A stretch of DNA of 33,343 bases from Candidatus Sungbacteria bacterium RIFCSPLOWO2_01_FULL_54_21 (GTDB lineage: Bacteria > Patescibacteriota > Minisyncoccia > Sungbacterales > HO2-52-23), in NCBI GenBank assembly GCA_001820725.1, contig MHQR01000014.1, forward strand, positions 1-33,343, in the 5' to 3' direction. This document shows positions 9,231 through 17,447 of the stretch, piece after piece (the stretch's first letter is position 1; each line of letters opens with the position of its first letter). The position numbers and the translations under genes were made by a program. The notes below the pieces were generated by a model. The model did no database searches. It saw nothing but the letters and a program-made list of their open reading frames with translations, and was not told the origin of the DNA.

Positions 9231-11300
9231 TTATTTGTCAAGCGACGGCTTGAGAGAAGCGTCACCTGTCAACTGTTTTATCCGGTCGCGCAGGCGCGCG
9301 GCCAGCTCAAAGTCCATGTGTTTCGCGGCTTTTTTCATTTCGCGCTCAAGCGATTTCACTATGTCGGCAGTATGACCCTCCGGCAAAGGGAGAGGGTCGT
9401 CCTTTTTCGCTGTTTCTAATATAGAATCGCGAATTGTCTTTTGAATCTGCAGGGGCGTGATGCCGTACTCTTTATTATAGGTACGCTGAATGTTCCTGCG
9501 CCGGTCGGTTTCCCGCATCGCGGCATGCATGGAACGCGTCACAGTGTCTCCGTACAACACAACCGTGCCGCTGGTGTGGCGCGCGGCGCGCCCGATAATC
9601 TGAAGCAGAGTTGTCTCATTGCGCAAAAACCCTTCTTTGTCCGCGTCGAGGATGGCGATGAAGGAAACCTCGGGAAGGTCCAGGCCTTCGCGCAGGAGGT
9701 TGATGCCAACGATCACGTCGTGCTCGCCTTGGCGCAGTTTTTTCAAAATGCCCGGGCGCTCAAGCGTCTTGATGTCCGCGTGCAGATATTCCGCATTGAT
9801 GCCTGCCTCGGTCAGATATTCGGCAATGTCTTCGGCAAGCCGCTTGGTGAGAGCCAGCACGAGTGAGCGCTCGCCCCGTTTGCTCCGTGCTTTTATTTCC
9901 CTGATAATGTCCTGGACTTGATTTCTTGTCGGACGCACTTCAATCTCCGGATCCAGAATACCCGTGGGGCGGATGACTTGTTGGACAATAAACGAGGTAG
10001 AAGCGGGTAGGTTGTAGTTTGTAGGATCTTGGTTGCGGCTTTTCTCCAACTCATATATCGCAGGCGTGGCCGATACATAGATCACTTGGCTGGTGCGCTG
10101 GTTGAATTCGGTGAACGTAAGCGGGCGGTTGTCTACGGCAGAGGGAAGCCGAAAACCATAATTCACAAGCACATCTTTGCGCGCGCGGTCGCCGCGCTCC
10201 ATGCCGCGTATCTGCGGCAGGGTTGCGTGCGATTCGTCAACACATATCAAAAAATCATTACCGTAGGCATAGCGGAAATAATCAACGAGCGTGTGCGGCG
10301 GCGTGCCTGCCTCACGGAAATCCAATTGGCGCGAATAATTTTCAATGCCGTTTACGTAGCCGGTCGCGCGCAACATTTCCATGTCATATTCGGTGCGCTG
10401 TTTGATGCGCGCCGCTTCCAATACTTTGTCCTGCCGTTTGAACAAGGCCAACTGCTCTGCCAGCTCGCCTTTGATATTGGCAATCGCCACATCAAGCTTG
10501 TCCTGCGGGGTCACGAAATGCTTGGCTGGGAAAAGGCGCACGGATGAGAGCTTGTATGCTGTAGCTTGTAGGTTGTAGGACTTGACGGAGCGGCGGTCAA
10601 TGGCAACGACTTTGTTTTTTTCAAAAGCGATGGAAATGATTTCTTCTCCAGACGGCACGTGTATTTCTACGGTATTTTCGCGCGTGCGGAAGTGTCCTTG
10701 CCGCGGGTCAACCGGGTTGCGGGTGTATCGCAAAGCAATCAATCGTGCCATCAGCGCTTTCTGGCCCAACGGCTGGCCCACGCGCACGTTCATTGAGATG
10801 GCGGCATATGCTTCCGGACTGCCCACGCCGTAGATACACGACACGGACGCGACAATGATTGTGTCTTTGCGCGTGAGGAGGGAAGCCGTAGACGCATGCC
10901 GCAAGCCGTCGATCATTTCATTGATCTTGGCGTCCTTTTCAATATACGTGTCTGTCTGGGGGATGTAGGCCTCGGGCTGATAGTAATCATAGTAAGAAAC
11001 AAAGTAGTGCACGGCGTTGTCGGGAAAAAATTCACTGAATTCTTGATAAAGCTGGCCTGCGAGTGTTTTGTTGTGGGAAATGACGAGCGTCGGTTTCTGG
11101 ATTTTTTCAATGACATTGGCCATAGTAAACGTCTTGCCCGATCCCGTGACGCCCAACAGCGTCTGGTGCGTTACGCCCGCGTCCAGATTTTTTGTGAGCG
11201 CAGTAATAGCCGCCGGCTGGTCGCCAGTGGGGGAGAACGGGCTTTCCAGCCGGAATCTCTGCGTGTCGTTTGACGGAATCATCCTGGCATGGTATCCCAT
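9231..11300 (-). CDS. uvrB: Excinuclease ABC subunit B (start could be the internal Met at 11282)
   Basis: GVTGSGKTFTMANVI, YYDYYQPEAYIPQTDTYIEKD, VGINLLREGLDLPEVS, ILDADKEGFLRNETTLLQIIGRAARH, C-terminal UVR motif. Confidence 0.95.
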   Translation of the reverse strand: MGYHARMIPSNDTQRFRLESPFSPTGDQPAAITALTKNLDAGVTHQTLLGVTGSGKTFTMANVIEKIQKPTLVISHNKTLAGQLYQEFSEFFPDNAVHYFVSYYDYYQPEAYIPQTDTYIEKDAKINEMIDGLRHASTASLLTRKDTIIVASVSCIYGVGSPEAYAAISMNVRVGQPLGQKALMARLIALRYTRNPVDPRQGHFRTRENTVEIHVPSGEEIISIAFEKNKVVAIDRRSVKSYNLQATAYKLSSVRLFPAKHFVTPQDKLDVAIANIKGELAEQLALFKRQDKVLEAARIKQRTEYDMEMLRATGYVNGIENYSRQLDFREAGTPPHTLVDYFRYAYGNDFLICVDESHATLPQIRGMERGDRARKDVLVNYGFRLPSAVDNRPLTFTEFNQRTSQVIYVSATPAIYELEKSRNQDPTNYNLPASTSFIVQQVIRPTGILDPEIEVRPTRNQVQDIIREIKARSKRGERSLVLALTKRLAEDIAEYLTEAGINAEYLHADIKTLERPGILKKLRQGEHDVIVGINLLREGLDLPEVSFIAILDADKEGFLRNETTLLQIIGRAARHTSGTVVLYGDTVTRSMHAAMRETDRRRNIQRTYNKEYGITPLQIQKTIRDSILETAKKDDPLPLPEGHTADIVKSLEREMKKAAKHMDFELAARLRDRIKQLTGDASLKPSLDK
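9274..9352. repeat. 79-bp perfect direct repeat, copy 2 (inside uvrB)
   Basis: Identical to 8316-8394. Confidence 0.97.
10008..10026 (-). repeat. Heptanucleotide repeat inside uvrB (locus B)
   Basis: Minus strand T-CCTACAA-ACTACAA-CCTA, read as DPTNYNLPA. Confidence 0.6.
10549..10581 (-). repeat. Heptanucleotide repeat inside uvrB (locus A)
   Basis: Minus strand GT-CCTACAA-CCTACAA-GCTACAG-CATACAA-GCT, read as SYNLQATAYKL. Confidence 0.8.
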
Positions 11301-11364
11301 ACTCCATGAGCCGGCAAGCGCTGGCTAAAGACAATAAGTTCCCTGTTTCTTACAGGAGTAGCAT

Positions 11365-11490
11365 ATGGTAGCGACAATGGCTCTTTTATACGGCGTCATG
11401 ATCGTTGGCGCACTATGCACGATACCGTATCTTGCGCGGTACGAACGGCGTGTATCCCGCCGCGGCCGCCTCTGGCCGCGGGTTATTTAA
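11365..11490 (+). CDS. Small (41 aa) putative membrane protein
   Basis: ATG after ACAGGAG; MVATMALLYGVMIVGALCTIPYLARYERRVSRRGRLWPRVI*; hydrophobic N-terminal half. Confidence 0.45.
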   Translation: MVATMALLYGVMIVGALCTIPYLARYERRVSRRGRLWPRVI

Positions 11491-11496
11491 GGAGGC

Positions 11497-11679
11497 ATGA
11501 TGTCGGTTTTGAGCATACTTCTGCTCGTAGGGTCTGTGATACTTTTGCTGATAATTGGTGGAGCGATTCTTTTTCCGCCGGGCATTGGCAGGAACGACGG
11601 CAGGTGCGGCGAGGACATAAAGGTCTCAAAAGCGCGCTTGTCGCGTATTCGTTCCGGCTGGATTGACGCCAGCTTCTGA
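11497..11679 (+). CDS. Small (60 aa) putative single-TM protein
   Basis: Strong SD AAGGAGG directly upstream; MMSVLSILLLVGSVILLLIIGGAILFPPGIG... Confidence 0.55.
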   Translation: MMSVLSILLLVGSVILLLIIGGAILFPPGIGRNDGRCGEDIKVSKARLSRIRSGWIDASF

Positions 11680-11714
11680 TTTGTTCCTTCGGCATCTCGC
11701 ATAGTATCTTCATC

Positions 11715-11739
11715 GGCCTTTTGAACAAAAGGCCTTTTT
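11715..11739 (+). terminator. Intrinsic terminator
   Basis: GGCCTTTTG-AA-CAAAAGGCC-TTTTT. Confidence 0.85.
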
Positions 11740-11755
11740 CCTTTACTGTAGCAGT

Positions 11756-12337
11756 ATGATTTCGTTTCTTGAGGGGATCGTGCTGATGGCCGGAGAAAAA
11801 TTCGTCGTCGTGGGTGTCAGTGGTATTGGCTATAAAGTATTTGCCGGGACGGACACCCTTGCAAAAATGCCCGCGCGCGGCAATCCGGTCAAACTCTGGA
11901 CGCATGACCATGTGCGGGAAGACGCGCGGGAATTATACGGCTTTGCGCATTATGCGGAACTCGTGCTTTTTGAAATGCTGATTTCGATTTCCGGCATCGG
12001 GCCCAAAGGCGCTTTGGGAATTCTCGGCGTGGCACCCGTGGACACGCTGAAAAAGGCAATTGCCGCAGGGGACACGTCGTATCTGACGCGCGTATCTGGT
12101 ATCGGCAAGAAAATCGCGGAGAAAGTCGTCCTTGAGCTGAAAGACAAAATGGCCGGGCGCGGCGTGACGATAGAAGCGCCGGAATTGAAAGCCGAAGCCG
12201 AGGCGCTGGACGCGCTCGAGGCCTTGGGATATTCACAGCGAGAAGCGCGTGATGCGTTGACGCAGGTACCTGCCGATCTGACGCGCCTGGAAGAGCGGGT
12301 GCAATACGCACTCCGCCGTATGGGCGAGAAAAAATGA
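11756..12337 (+). CDS. ruvA: Holliday junction branch migration protein RuvA
   Basis: MISFLEGIVLMAGEKFVVV...GIGPKGALGILG...VSGIGKKIAEKVVLELKDK. Confidence 0.93.
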   Translation: MISFLEGIVLMAGEKFVVVGVSGIGYKVFAGTDTLAKMPARGNPVKLWTHDHVREDARELYGFAHYAELVLFEMLISISGIGPKGALGILGVAPVDTLKKAIAAGDTSYLTRVSGIGKKIAEKVVLELKDKMAGRGVTIEAPELKAEAEALDALEALGYSQREARDALTQVPADLTRLEERVQYALRRMGEKK

Positions 12338-13236
12338 CTTCTGCACACTCGTTTTTGCAGTCCTCGGCATGGGAGGACTTCCAACACGCGCTGGGGCGCA
12401 AAACATGGCGTGTTGCGGGTGTCCTCGTCATCCGCCATGATCTGCCGATGGGACTTCATTATCTTTACGCGCCGCATCCGGTGATTCATGGGGACCTTTT
12501 CAGCGAGATGCGTGCGATTGCCGCGGCTGAAAAAAGCGTGTTCTTGAAAATCGATCCGCTCGTTTCTCTACAACCTACAACCTACAAGCTACAAGCTAGT
12601 ATCTCGCTTCAGCCGCGCGAGACAATCGTTATTGATCTGACGCAAGCGGAGGAAATACTGCTTTCGGGCATGCACGAGAAGACACGCTATAATATACGGC
12701 TCGCGGAGCGCAAGGGCGTAGCGGTAAAAAATTATTGGTTTCCGGTGGCGGATGCCGACTTCGCAGCATTTTGGCGGCTCATGCAGGAGACGGCAGAGCG
12801 CGACAGATTTCACGCGCACCCGAAAGAGCATTATAAAAAATTGCTTGACGCTCATACGGATGATTTTTCCAACGAGTTATTTCTTGCCGAGTATCAGGGT
12901 ATGGTGATTGCCGCCGCAATAGTAAACTTCTATCACTATAGAGGCGAAACCTCTATAGTGAAGACGGCGACCTATCTGCACGGCGCGTCTGGGAGCGAGC
13001 ATCGCGGCGTCATGGCGCCGCATCTGCTCCACTGGCGCATCATGCAGGAAGCCGTACGGCGGGGATGTGGCTCGTATGACTTGTGGGGCGCGGACGCCGT
13101 GCGCTGGCCTGGACTCACGCGCTTTAAGACGGGATTCGGCGGCGCCACCCTTGTCCATCCAGCATCATCTGATATGATATACCGCGCCGGCTGGTATCGC
13201 GCCTATTCGTCATGGAAACGCTTTTTCGGAAAATAA
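12334..13236 (+). CDS. FemAB/GNAT-type peptidoglycan bridge formation protein
   Basis: LLSGMHEKTRYNIRLAERKGV, TATYLHGASGSEHRGVMAPHLLHW, GCGSYDLWGAD. Confidence 0.83.
   Translation: MTSAHSFLQSSAWEDFQHALGRKTWRVAGVLVIRHDLPMGLHYLYAPHPVIHGDLFSEMRAIAAAEKSVFLKIDPLVSLQPTTYKLQASISLQPRETIVIDLTQAEEILLSGMHEKTRYNIRLAERKGVAVKNYWFPVADADFAAFWRLMQETAERDRFHAHPKEHYKKLLDAHTDDFSNELFLAEYQGMVIAAAIVNFYHYRGETSIVKTATYLHGASGSEHRGVMAPHLLHWRIMQEAVRRGCGSYDLWGADAVRWPGLTRFKTGFGGATLVHPASSDMIYRAGWYRAYSSWKRFFGK
12568..12597 (+). repeat. Heptanucleotide repeat inside the FemAB gene (locus C)
   Basis: CTACAA-CCTACAA-CCTACAA-GCTACAA-GCT, read as LQPTTYKLQA. Confidence 0.85.
12934..12960. repeat. 27-bp in-frame hairpin inside the FemAB gene
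   Basis: CACTATAGAGG-CGAAA-CCTCTATAGTG, 11-bp perfect stem, encodes HYRGETSIV. Confidence 0.85.
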
Positions 13237-14546
13237 AAACATTATTGCCGCGTCCGGTGTTCCGGCTTTTGCAAAAGCCCTACCACTTCCTGCTCGCGTA
13301 TGCGGCGGCGGTGATATATTGGTTTCCCGGCAGAAATCTCACGGTGATCGGCGTAACCGGCACCAAAGGCAAGACCACAGTCGTAGCCCTCGTACATGAA
13401 GTGCTGTCCGCGTCCGATATGCCGGTTATGTCGGCGTCATCGTTGCGATTTCGCATCGGCGCCATTGAAACGCAAAACACCCTGAAGATGACCATGCCCG
13501 GGCGATTCTTTATCCAGCGTCTTCTGCGCAGGGCCGTTACCGCAGGGTGCCGATATGCGGTCTTGGAAGTGACGAGCCAGGGTATTGCGCAATGCCGGCA
13601 TCGCGGCATTCCTTTTGCCGGAGCCGTGATGACCAATGTGGCTCCCGAACACATCGAATCGCATGGCGGCTTCGAGCCATACCTGCGCGCCAAGTTGGAT
13701 TTATTCTGGCGCCTGCCCAGGAAGGGCGCTGCCATCATCAATCGCGATGACCCGCAATGGCGCAGGTTCTCCGCGGCCACGTCGGCGCACAAGATTTTTT
13801 ATGGAAAAGACGGAATCACGATCGGCGGAAAGCAGTGGAAGATAACGGATGTCGCGATAGAGAAAGACGGCATGATGTTTTCCATAGCAGGAGTTGCGGT
13901 GCGCTCTGCCCTCCTCGGCGCATTCAACTTTTCCAATGTGCTCGCCGCCGTGGCCGTCGGCTTGAGCCATAGCATTGCGCTGGAACGCATTGCGACAGCG
14001 ATTGCGCGCGTCACTGGCGTACCCGGGCGCATGGAATTCGTGGCGCGGGGTCCCGTGGCGGTTGTGGTGGATTACGCGCACACGCCGGATTCCCTGGAAG
14101 CGGTGTATGCATTTTTGAGCAAAAACGCAAAACGCAAAACAAAAAACGCAAAACTTATTTGCGTGCTGGGAGCCGCAGGCGGGGGGCGGGACATGTGGAA
14201 ACGCCTCGCGTTCGGGAAGATCGCCGCGAAATACTGCGATGAGATTATCCTGACAAACGAAGACCCGTATGATGAAGATCCGATGATGATACTCGCAGAC
14301 ATAGAAACGGGTATTCCTACAAACTCCAAACAACAAACTGCTGCTCTTCGGACCATTCTCGACCGAGGCGAGGCAATCAAGACGGCGCTCGGCTCTGCTC
14401 GCTCGGGAGACACCGTGGTCATCACGGGAAAAGGCGCGGAGCCCTGGATTATGGGCCCGCAAGGGAGTAAACTGCCGTGGGATGATCGGGCGGTCGCGCG
14501 CGAGGCGCTGGATTGTCGGGCATCTATCACCCCCATACCATCATGA
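13212..14546 (+). CDS. murE: UDP-N-acetylmuramyl tripeptide synthetase (Mur ligase)
   Basis: GVTGTKGKTTVVALV, AAIINRDDP, VVDYAHTPDSLEAVY, CVLGAAGGGRDMWKR, VITGKGAE. Confidence 0.87.
   Translation: METLFRKIKTLLPRPVFRLLQKPYHFLLAYAAAVIYWFPGRNLTVIGVTGTKGKTTVVALVHEVLSASDMPVMSASSLRFRIGAIETQNTLKMTMPGRFFIQRLLRRAVTAGCRYAVLEVTSQGIAQCRHRGIPFAGAVMTNVAPEHIESHGGFEPYLRAKLDLFWRLPRKGAAIINRDDPQWRRFSAATSAHKIFYGKDGITIGGKQWKITDVAIEKDGMMFSIAGVAVRSALLGAFNFSNVLAAVAVGLSHSIALERIATAIARVTGVPGRMEFVARGPVAVVVDYAHTPDSLEAVYAFLSKNAKRKTKNAKLICVLGAAGGGRDMWKRLAFGKIAAKYCDEIILTNEDPYDEDPMMILADIETGIPTNSKQQTAALRTILDRGEAIKTALGSARSGDTVVITGKGAEPWIMGPQGSKLPWDDRAVAREALDCRASITPIPS
14119..14155 (+). repeat. Heptanucleotide repeat inside murE (locus E)
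   Basis: AAAACGC-AAAACGC-AAAACAA-AAAACGC-AAAAC, read as KNAKRKTKNAK. Confidence 0.8.
14315..14340 (+). repeat. Degenerate heptanucleotide repeat inside murE (locus D)
   Basis: CCTACAA-ACTCCAA-ACAACAA-ACTG; shares TCCTACAAACT with locus B; read as IPTNSKQQTA. Confidence 0.5.
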
Positions 14547-14980
14547 AAGCGAAACAGTATCAGGAATTTGAAATAGTGCCGCAAGACGAGCATACGCATC
14601 TCCGTGTCCGGGGAAGCACCGTCCAGGATCTTTTTCGCAATACTCTGGCAGGCATGGCGGCTTTTTTGTCGCCCGATGCCGCAACGTCGCCGACACAAGG
14701 GAGAAAGATAACGCAGGAAATCATGGTGCGTGCCGTTGACATCTCCTCGCTCCTCGTAGAATTTATTTCCCGGGTCCTTGCCGAGCAGGAAGCGCGCGGC
14801 GCCGTGTTTACCCAAAGCGCGTTCCGCACATTCGGCGACAATTTTCTTGACGCCGATATCACGGGGATACGCGTGGAAGAGCCGGCCGCGGAAATACGCG
14901 CCGTGTCGTATGCCGATGTGGACATAAAGAAGAATCCAGACACGGGCATGTTTGAAACTACTCTAGTGTTTGAGACATAA
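14543..14980 (+). CDS. Archease-family protein
   Basis: EFEIVPQDEHTHLRVRGSTVQDLFRNTLAGMAAFL...DISSLLVEFISRVL...ADVDIKKNPDTGMFETTLVFE; ATGA overlap with murE. Confidence 0.75.
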   Translation: MKAKQYQEFEIVPQDEHTHLRVRGSTVQDLFRNTLAGMAAFLSPDAATSPTQGRKITQEIMVRAVDISSLLVEFISRVLAEQEARGAVFTQSAFRTFGDNFLDADITGIRVEEPAAEIRAVSYADVDIKKNPDTGMFETTLVFET

Positions 14981-14982
14981 CA

Positions 14983-15921
14983 ATGGCACAGACATTTGAT
15001 TTACAAATCCAGTCCACGGCATCTGATGGCAAGCACACGCCAACAGAGATCGTAAGCATGGCGCGGGACCTTGGTATCGGGGTGATCGCGATGACGGATC
15101 ACGACACGATCAATGGTGTTGCCGAAACGCTGGGCGCGGGCGCGCGCGCGGGCGTCAGAGTGATAGGCGGCATTGAGATGTCGGTTGAGGATCGCGGCGC
15201 GCACATGTTGGGATTCGGCGTTGATCACACGCATGCTGTGCTTTTGGAGCGTCTTGCTTTGTTTCAGCAGGCGCGCGTGGAAGGCGCGAAGCAGATGGTA
15301 CGGAATCTTGCGGCCGCGGGATTTGCCGTGACGTGGGAAGATGTTGAACGGCAGGCGTCAGGCACGGTCGCGCGTCCGCACATCGCGCGGGCCGTCCTTG
15401 CAAGGCCGGAGAACAGGGAGAGCATTGGCGACATTGCGACCAGCCACGACTTTATAGAAAAATTTCTCACCGATGACAGTCCGTATTACGTCCGCCGCGC
15501 CCACATTTCAGCTCCTGATGCGATCGCGCTCATCCATACCGCAGGAGGCGTTGCCGTGTGGTCGCACCCCGCGATTCATTTTTCAGGTGATCAAGAAGGG
15601 CTCGAAGTGTTTCTCAAAGACCTGATCGGCTGGGGCATCGAAGGCATGGAAGTGTTCAGTCCCGCGCATACGGAAGATGACGCGGAATTTTTGCACGCGC
15701 TCGCGGGGAAATACGGCATACTGCGCACCGGCGGGTCGGACTTTCATGAAAAAGGAGATCATCATGCGGATGCGCGGGGCCTGCACGCGGCGCGCACGCT
15801 CGGCGATTTCGAGACATACGGATTCCCGGCGGACGACATGGTAGAAAAATTAGACGCGGCGCTGACGGCATCGCGGGGCTTGCGGCAAAAATCCGGCGCG
15901 GATATACTTATAGATGCGTAA
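14983..15921 (+). CDS. PHP-domain phosphoesterase
   Basis: DLQIQSTASDGKHTPTEIVSMARDLGIGVIAMTDHDTINGV; WSHPAIHFSG; GGSDFHEKG. Confidence 0.9.
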   Translation: MAQTFDLQIQSTASDGKHTPTEIVSMARDLGIGVIAMTDHDTINGVAETLGAGARAGVRVIGGIEMSVEDRGAHMLGFGVDHTHAVLLERLALFQQARVEGAKQMVRNLAAAGFAVTWEDVERQASGTVARPHIARAVLARPENRESIGDIATSHDFIEKFLTDDSPYYVRRAHISAPDAIALIHTAGGVAVWSHPAIHFSGDQEGLEVFLKDLIGWGIEGMEVFSPAHTEDDAEFLHALAGKYGILRTGGSDFHEKGDHHADARGLHAARTLGDFETYGFPADDMVEKLDAALTASRGLRQKSGADILIDA

Positions 15922-15960
15922 ACGCTCCCTTGCCGCGCCGATGGAGGGCGTTTCCAAGCT

Positions 15961-17337
15961 ATGCTGTCGTTCCGAATGATTATCCTGATTGCGGTAGCGC
16001 TCACTGGTCTCGCGATCGGAGCGCTTTTTGCGTTTTCTATGGATGAAAAAGAAAAGGACTTCGCCACGGTGGAAATAAATGGCGCCATCCTCATGGCGGA
16101 AGTGGTGTCGCACCGCACGTCTCGGGCGCGCGGCCTTTCGGGGCGCGAGATGCTGGGGGAGCGCGAGGCCATGCTGTTTATATTTGATGAGCCGGATTAC
16201 TACGGTATTTGGATGAAAGATATGAAGTTTCCGATAGACATTTTCTGGATCAGCAACGGGGTGATCGCGGATATCGAAGAAAACGCGCCCGTGCCCGCGC
16301 CGGGTACGGCGGATGCCCAGTTGCCCGTGTATCGTCCTGACAAGGAAGGAGAGCTGGTGCTTGAGACGCGGGCGGGCTTTGCACAAAAACACAAGGTAAA
16401 GATCGGCGATCGCGTGCGCATCACGGGAGATAAAGCCGCAGCAGAAAAAAATATGTCTGCGGTTCCGGGCCAAGAGTTTACCATTCCCGCATTACGCCAA
16501 CATCCCGCGGTCGGCCGTGATTTTCGGATAGGGGAGCCCATGGTAAGCACAGGCGGCGCCTATCAGAAGTTCCCCATTTCCTACGCCTCTGGCGGCCTTA
16601 CGCTCACCGGTATTATGAACGTGCCCGCAGGACCAGTGCCCGAGGGCGGATTCCCCGTGCTGATTTTGAACCACGGGCTTATTGATCCTGTTATCTATAC
16701 GTCGGGCCGCGGGTCAAAACGCGAGCAGGACTTTTTTGCCCGCCACGGCTATGTGACGCTTCATCCCGATTATCGGGGACACGCGAGTTCCAGCCCCAAT
16801 CCTGTTCTGCACCACGATTTCTATGTTGGCTATACCCAAGACGTGATGGCGCTGGTAGACGCGATAAAAAAGTACGAGGGCACGCTGATAGACGCCCGGC
16901 GTATCGGCATGTGGGGACATTCCATGGGCGGGGGCATCGCGGCGCGCGCCATGACGCTTTCATCTGATATTCGCGCGTATGTCCTGTTCGCGCCCATCAG
17001 CGCGGATGCGGAGGAGAATTTCTATGAACTGGCGCAGGAAGAAAGAGCGTGGCTGTACGAAACATACGGCAAAGAAGGCGCCGGCATATATCGGCGCATA
17101 TCACCGATACAATACTTTGAGGATGTACGCGCTCCAGTGCAGCTACATCACGGCGCCGCAGACCGCGATGTGCCGATCGCGTTTTCAGAAAAGATGTTTG
17201 AGAAACTCACTTCGCTAAACAAAAAAGCGGAACTCTTCACCTATCCGGGCGAAGCGCACGAATTCGCAGACGCGTGGCAAACCGCCGCCGATCGCGCCCT
17301 CCAGTTTTTCGACAAGTATGTCAAAAACGCGCGGTAA
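15961..17337 (+). CDS. DUF192 - alpha/beta hydrolase fusion, membrane anchored or secreted
   Basis: N-terminal TM; DUF192 (RGLSGREMLGEREAMLFIFDEPDYYGIWMKDMKFPIDIFWI); C-terminal hydrolase (LILNHGLIDP, MWGHSMGGGIA, HHGAADRDVP, YPGEAHEF). Confidence 0.85.
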   Translation: MLSFRMIILIAVALTGLAIGALFAFSMDEKEKDFATVEINGAILMAEVVSHRTSRARGLSGREMLGEREAMLFIFDEPDYYGIWMKDMKFPIDIFWISNGVIADIEENAPVPAPGTADAQLPVYRPDKEGELVLETRAGFAQKHKVKIGDRVRITGDKAAAEKNMSAVPGQEFTIPALRQHPAVGRDFRIGEPMVSTGGAYQKFPISYASGGLTLTGIMNVPAGPVPEGGFPVLILNHGLIDPVIYTSGRGSKREQDFFARHGYVTLHPDYRGHASSSPNPVLHHDFYVGYTQDVMALVDAIKKYEGTLIDARRIGMWGHSMGGGIAARAMTLSSDIRAYVLFAPISADAEENFYELAQEERAWLYETYGKEGAGIYRRISPIQYFEDVRAPVQLHHGAADRDVPIAFSEKMFEKLTSLNKKAELFTYPGEAHEFADAWQTAADRALQFFDKYVKNAR

Positions 17338-17447
17338 TCTTTGTTTGAAGTTCCACTTCAAACACCTATTGACTCACTGACCCATGCACAGGTATGGTGC
17401 TGTCTGTAGGATATGTTCTCTCAACCAGCGTTGTAAGGAGAATAACC

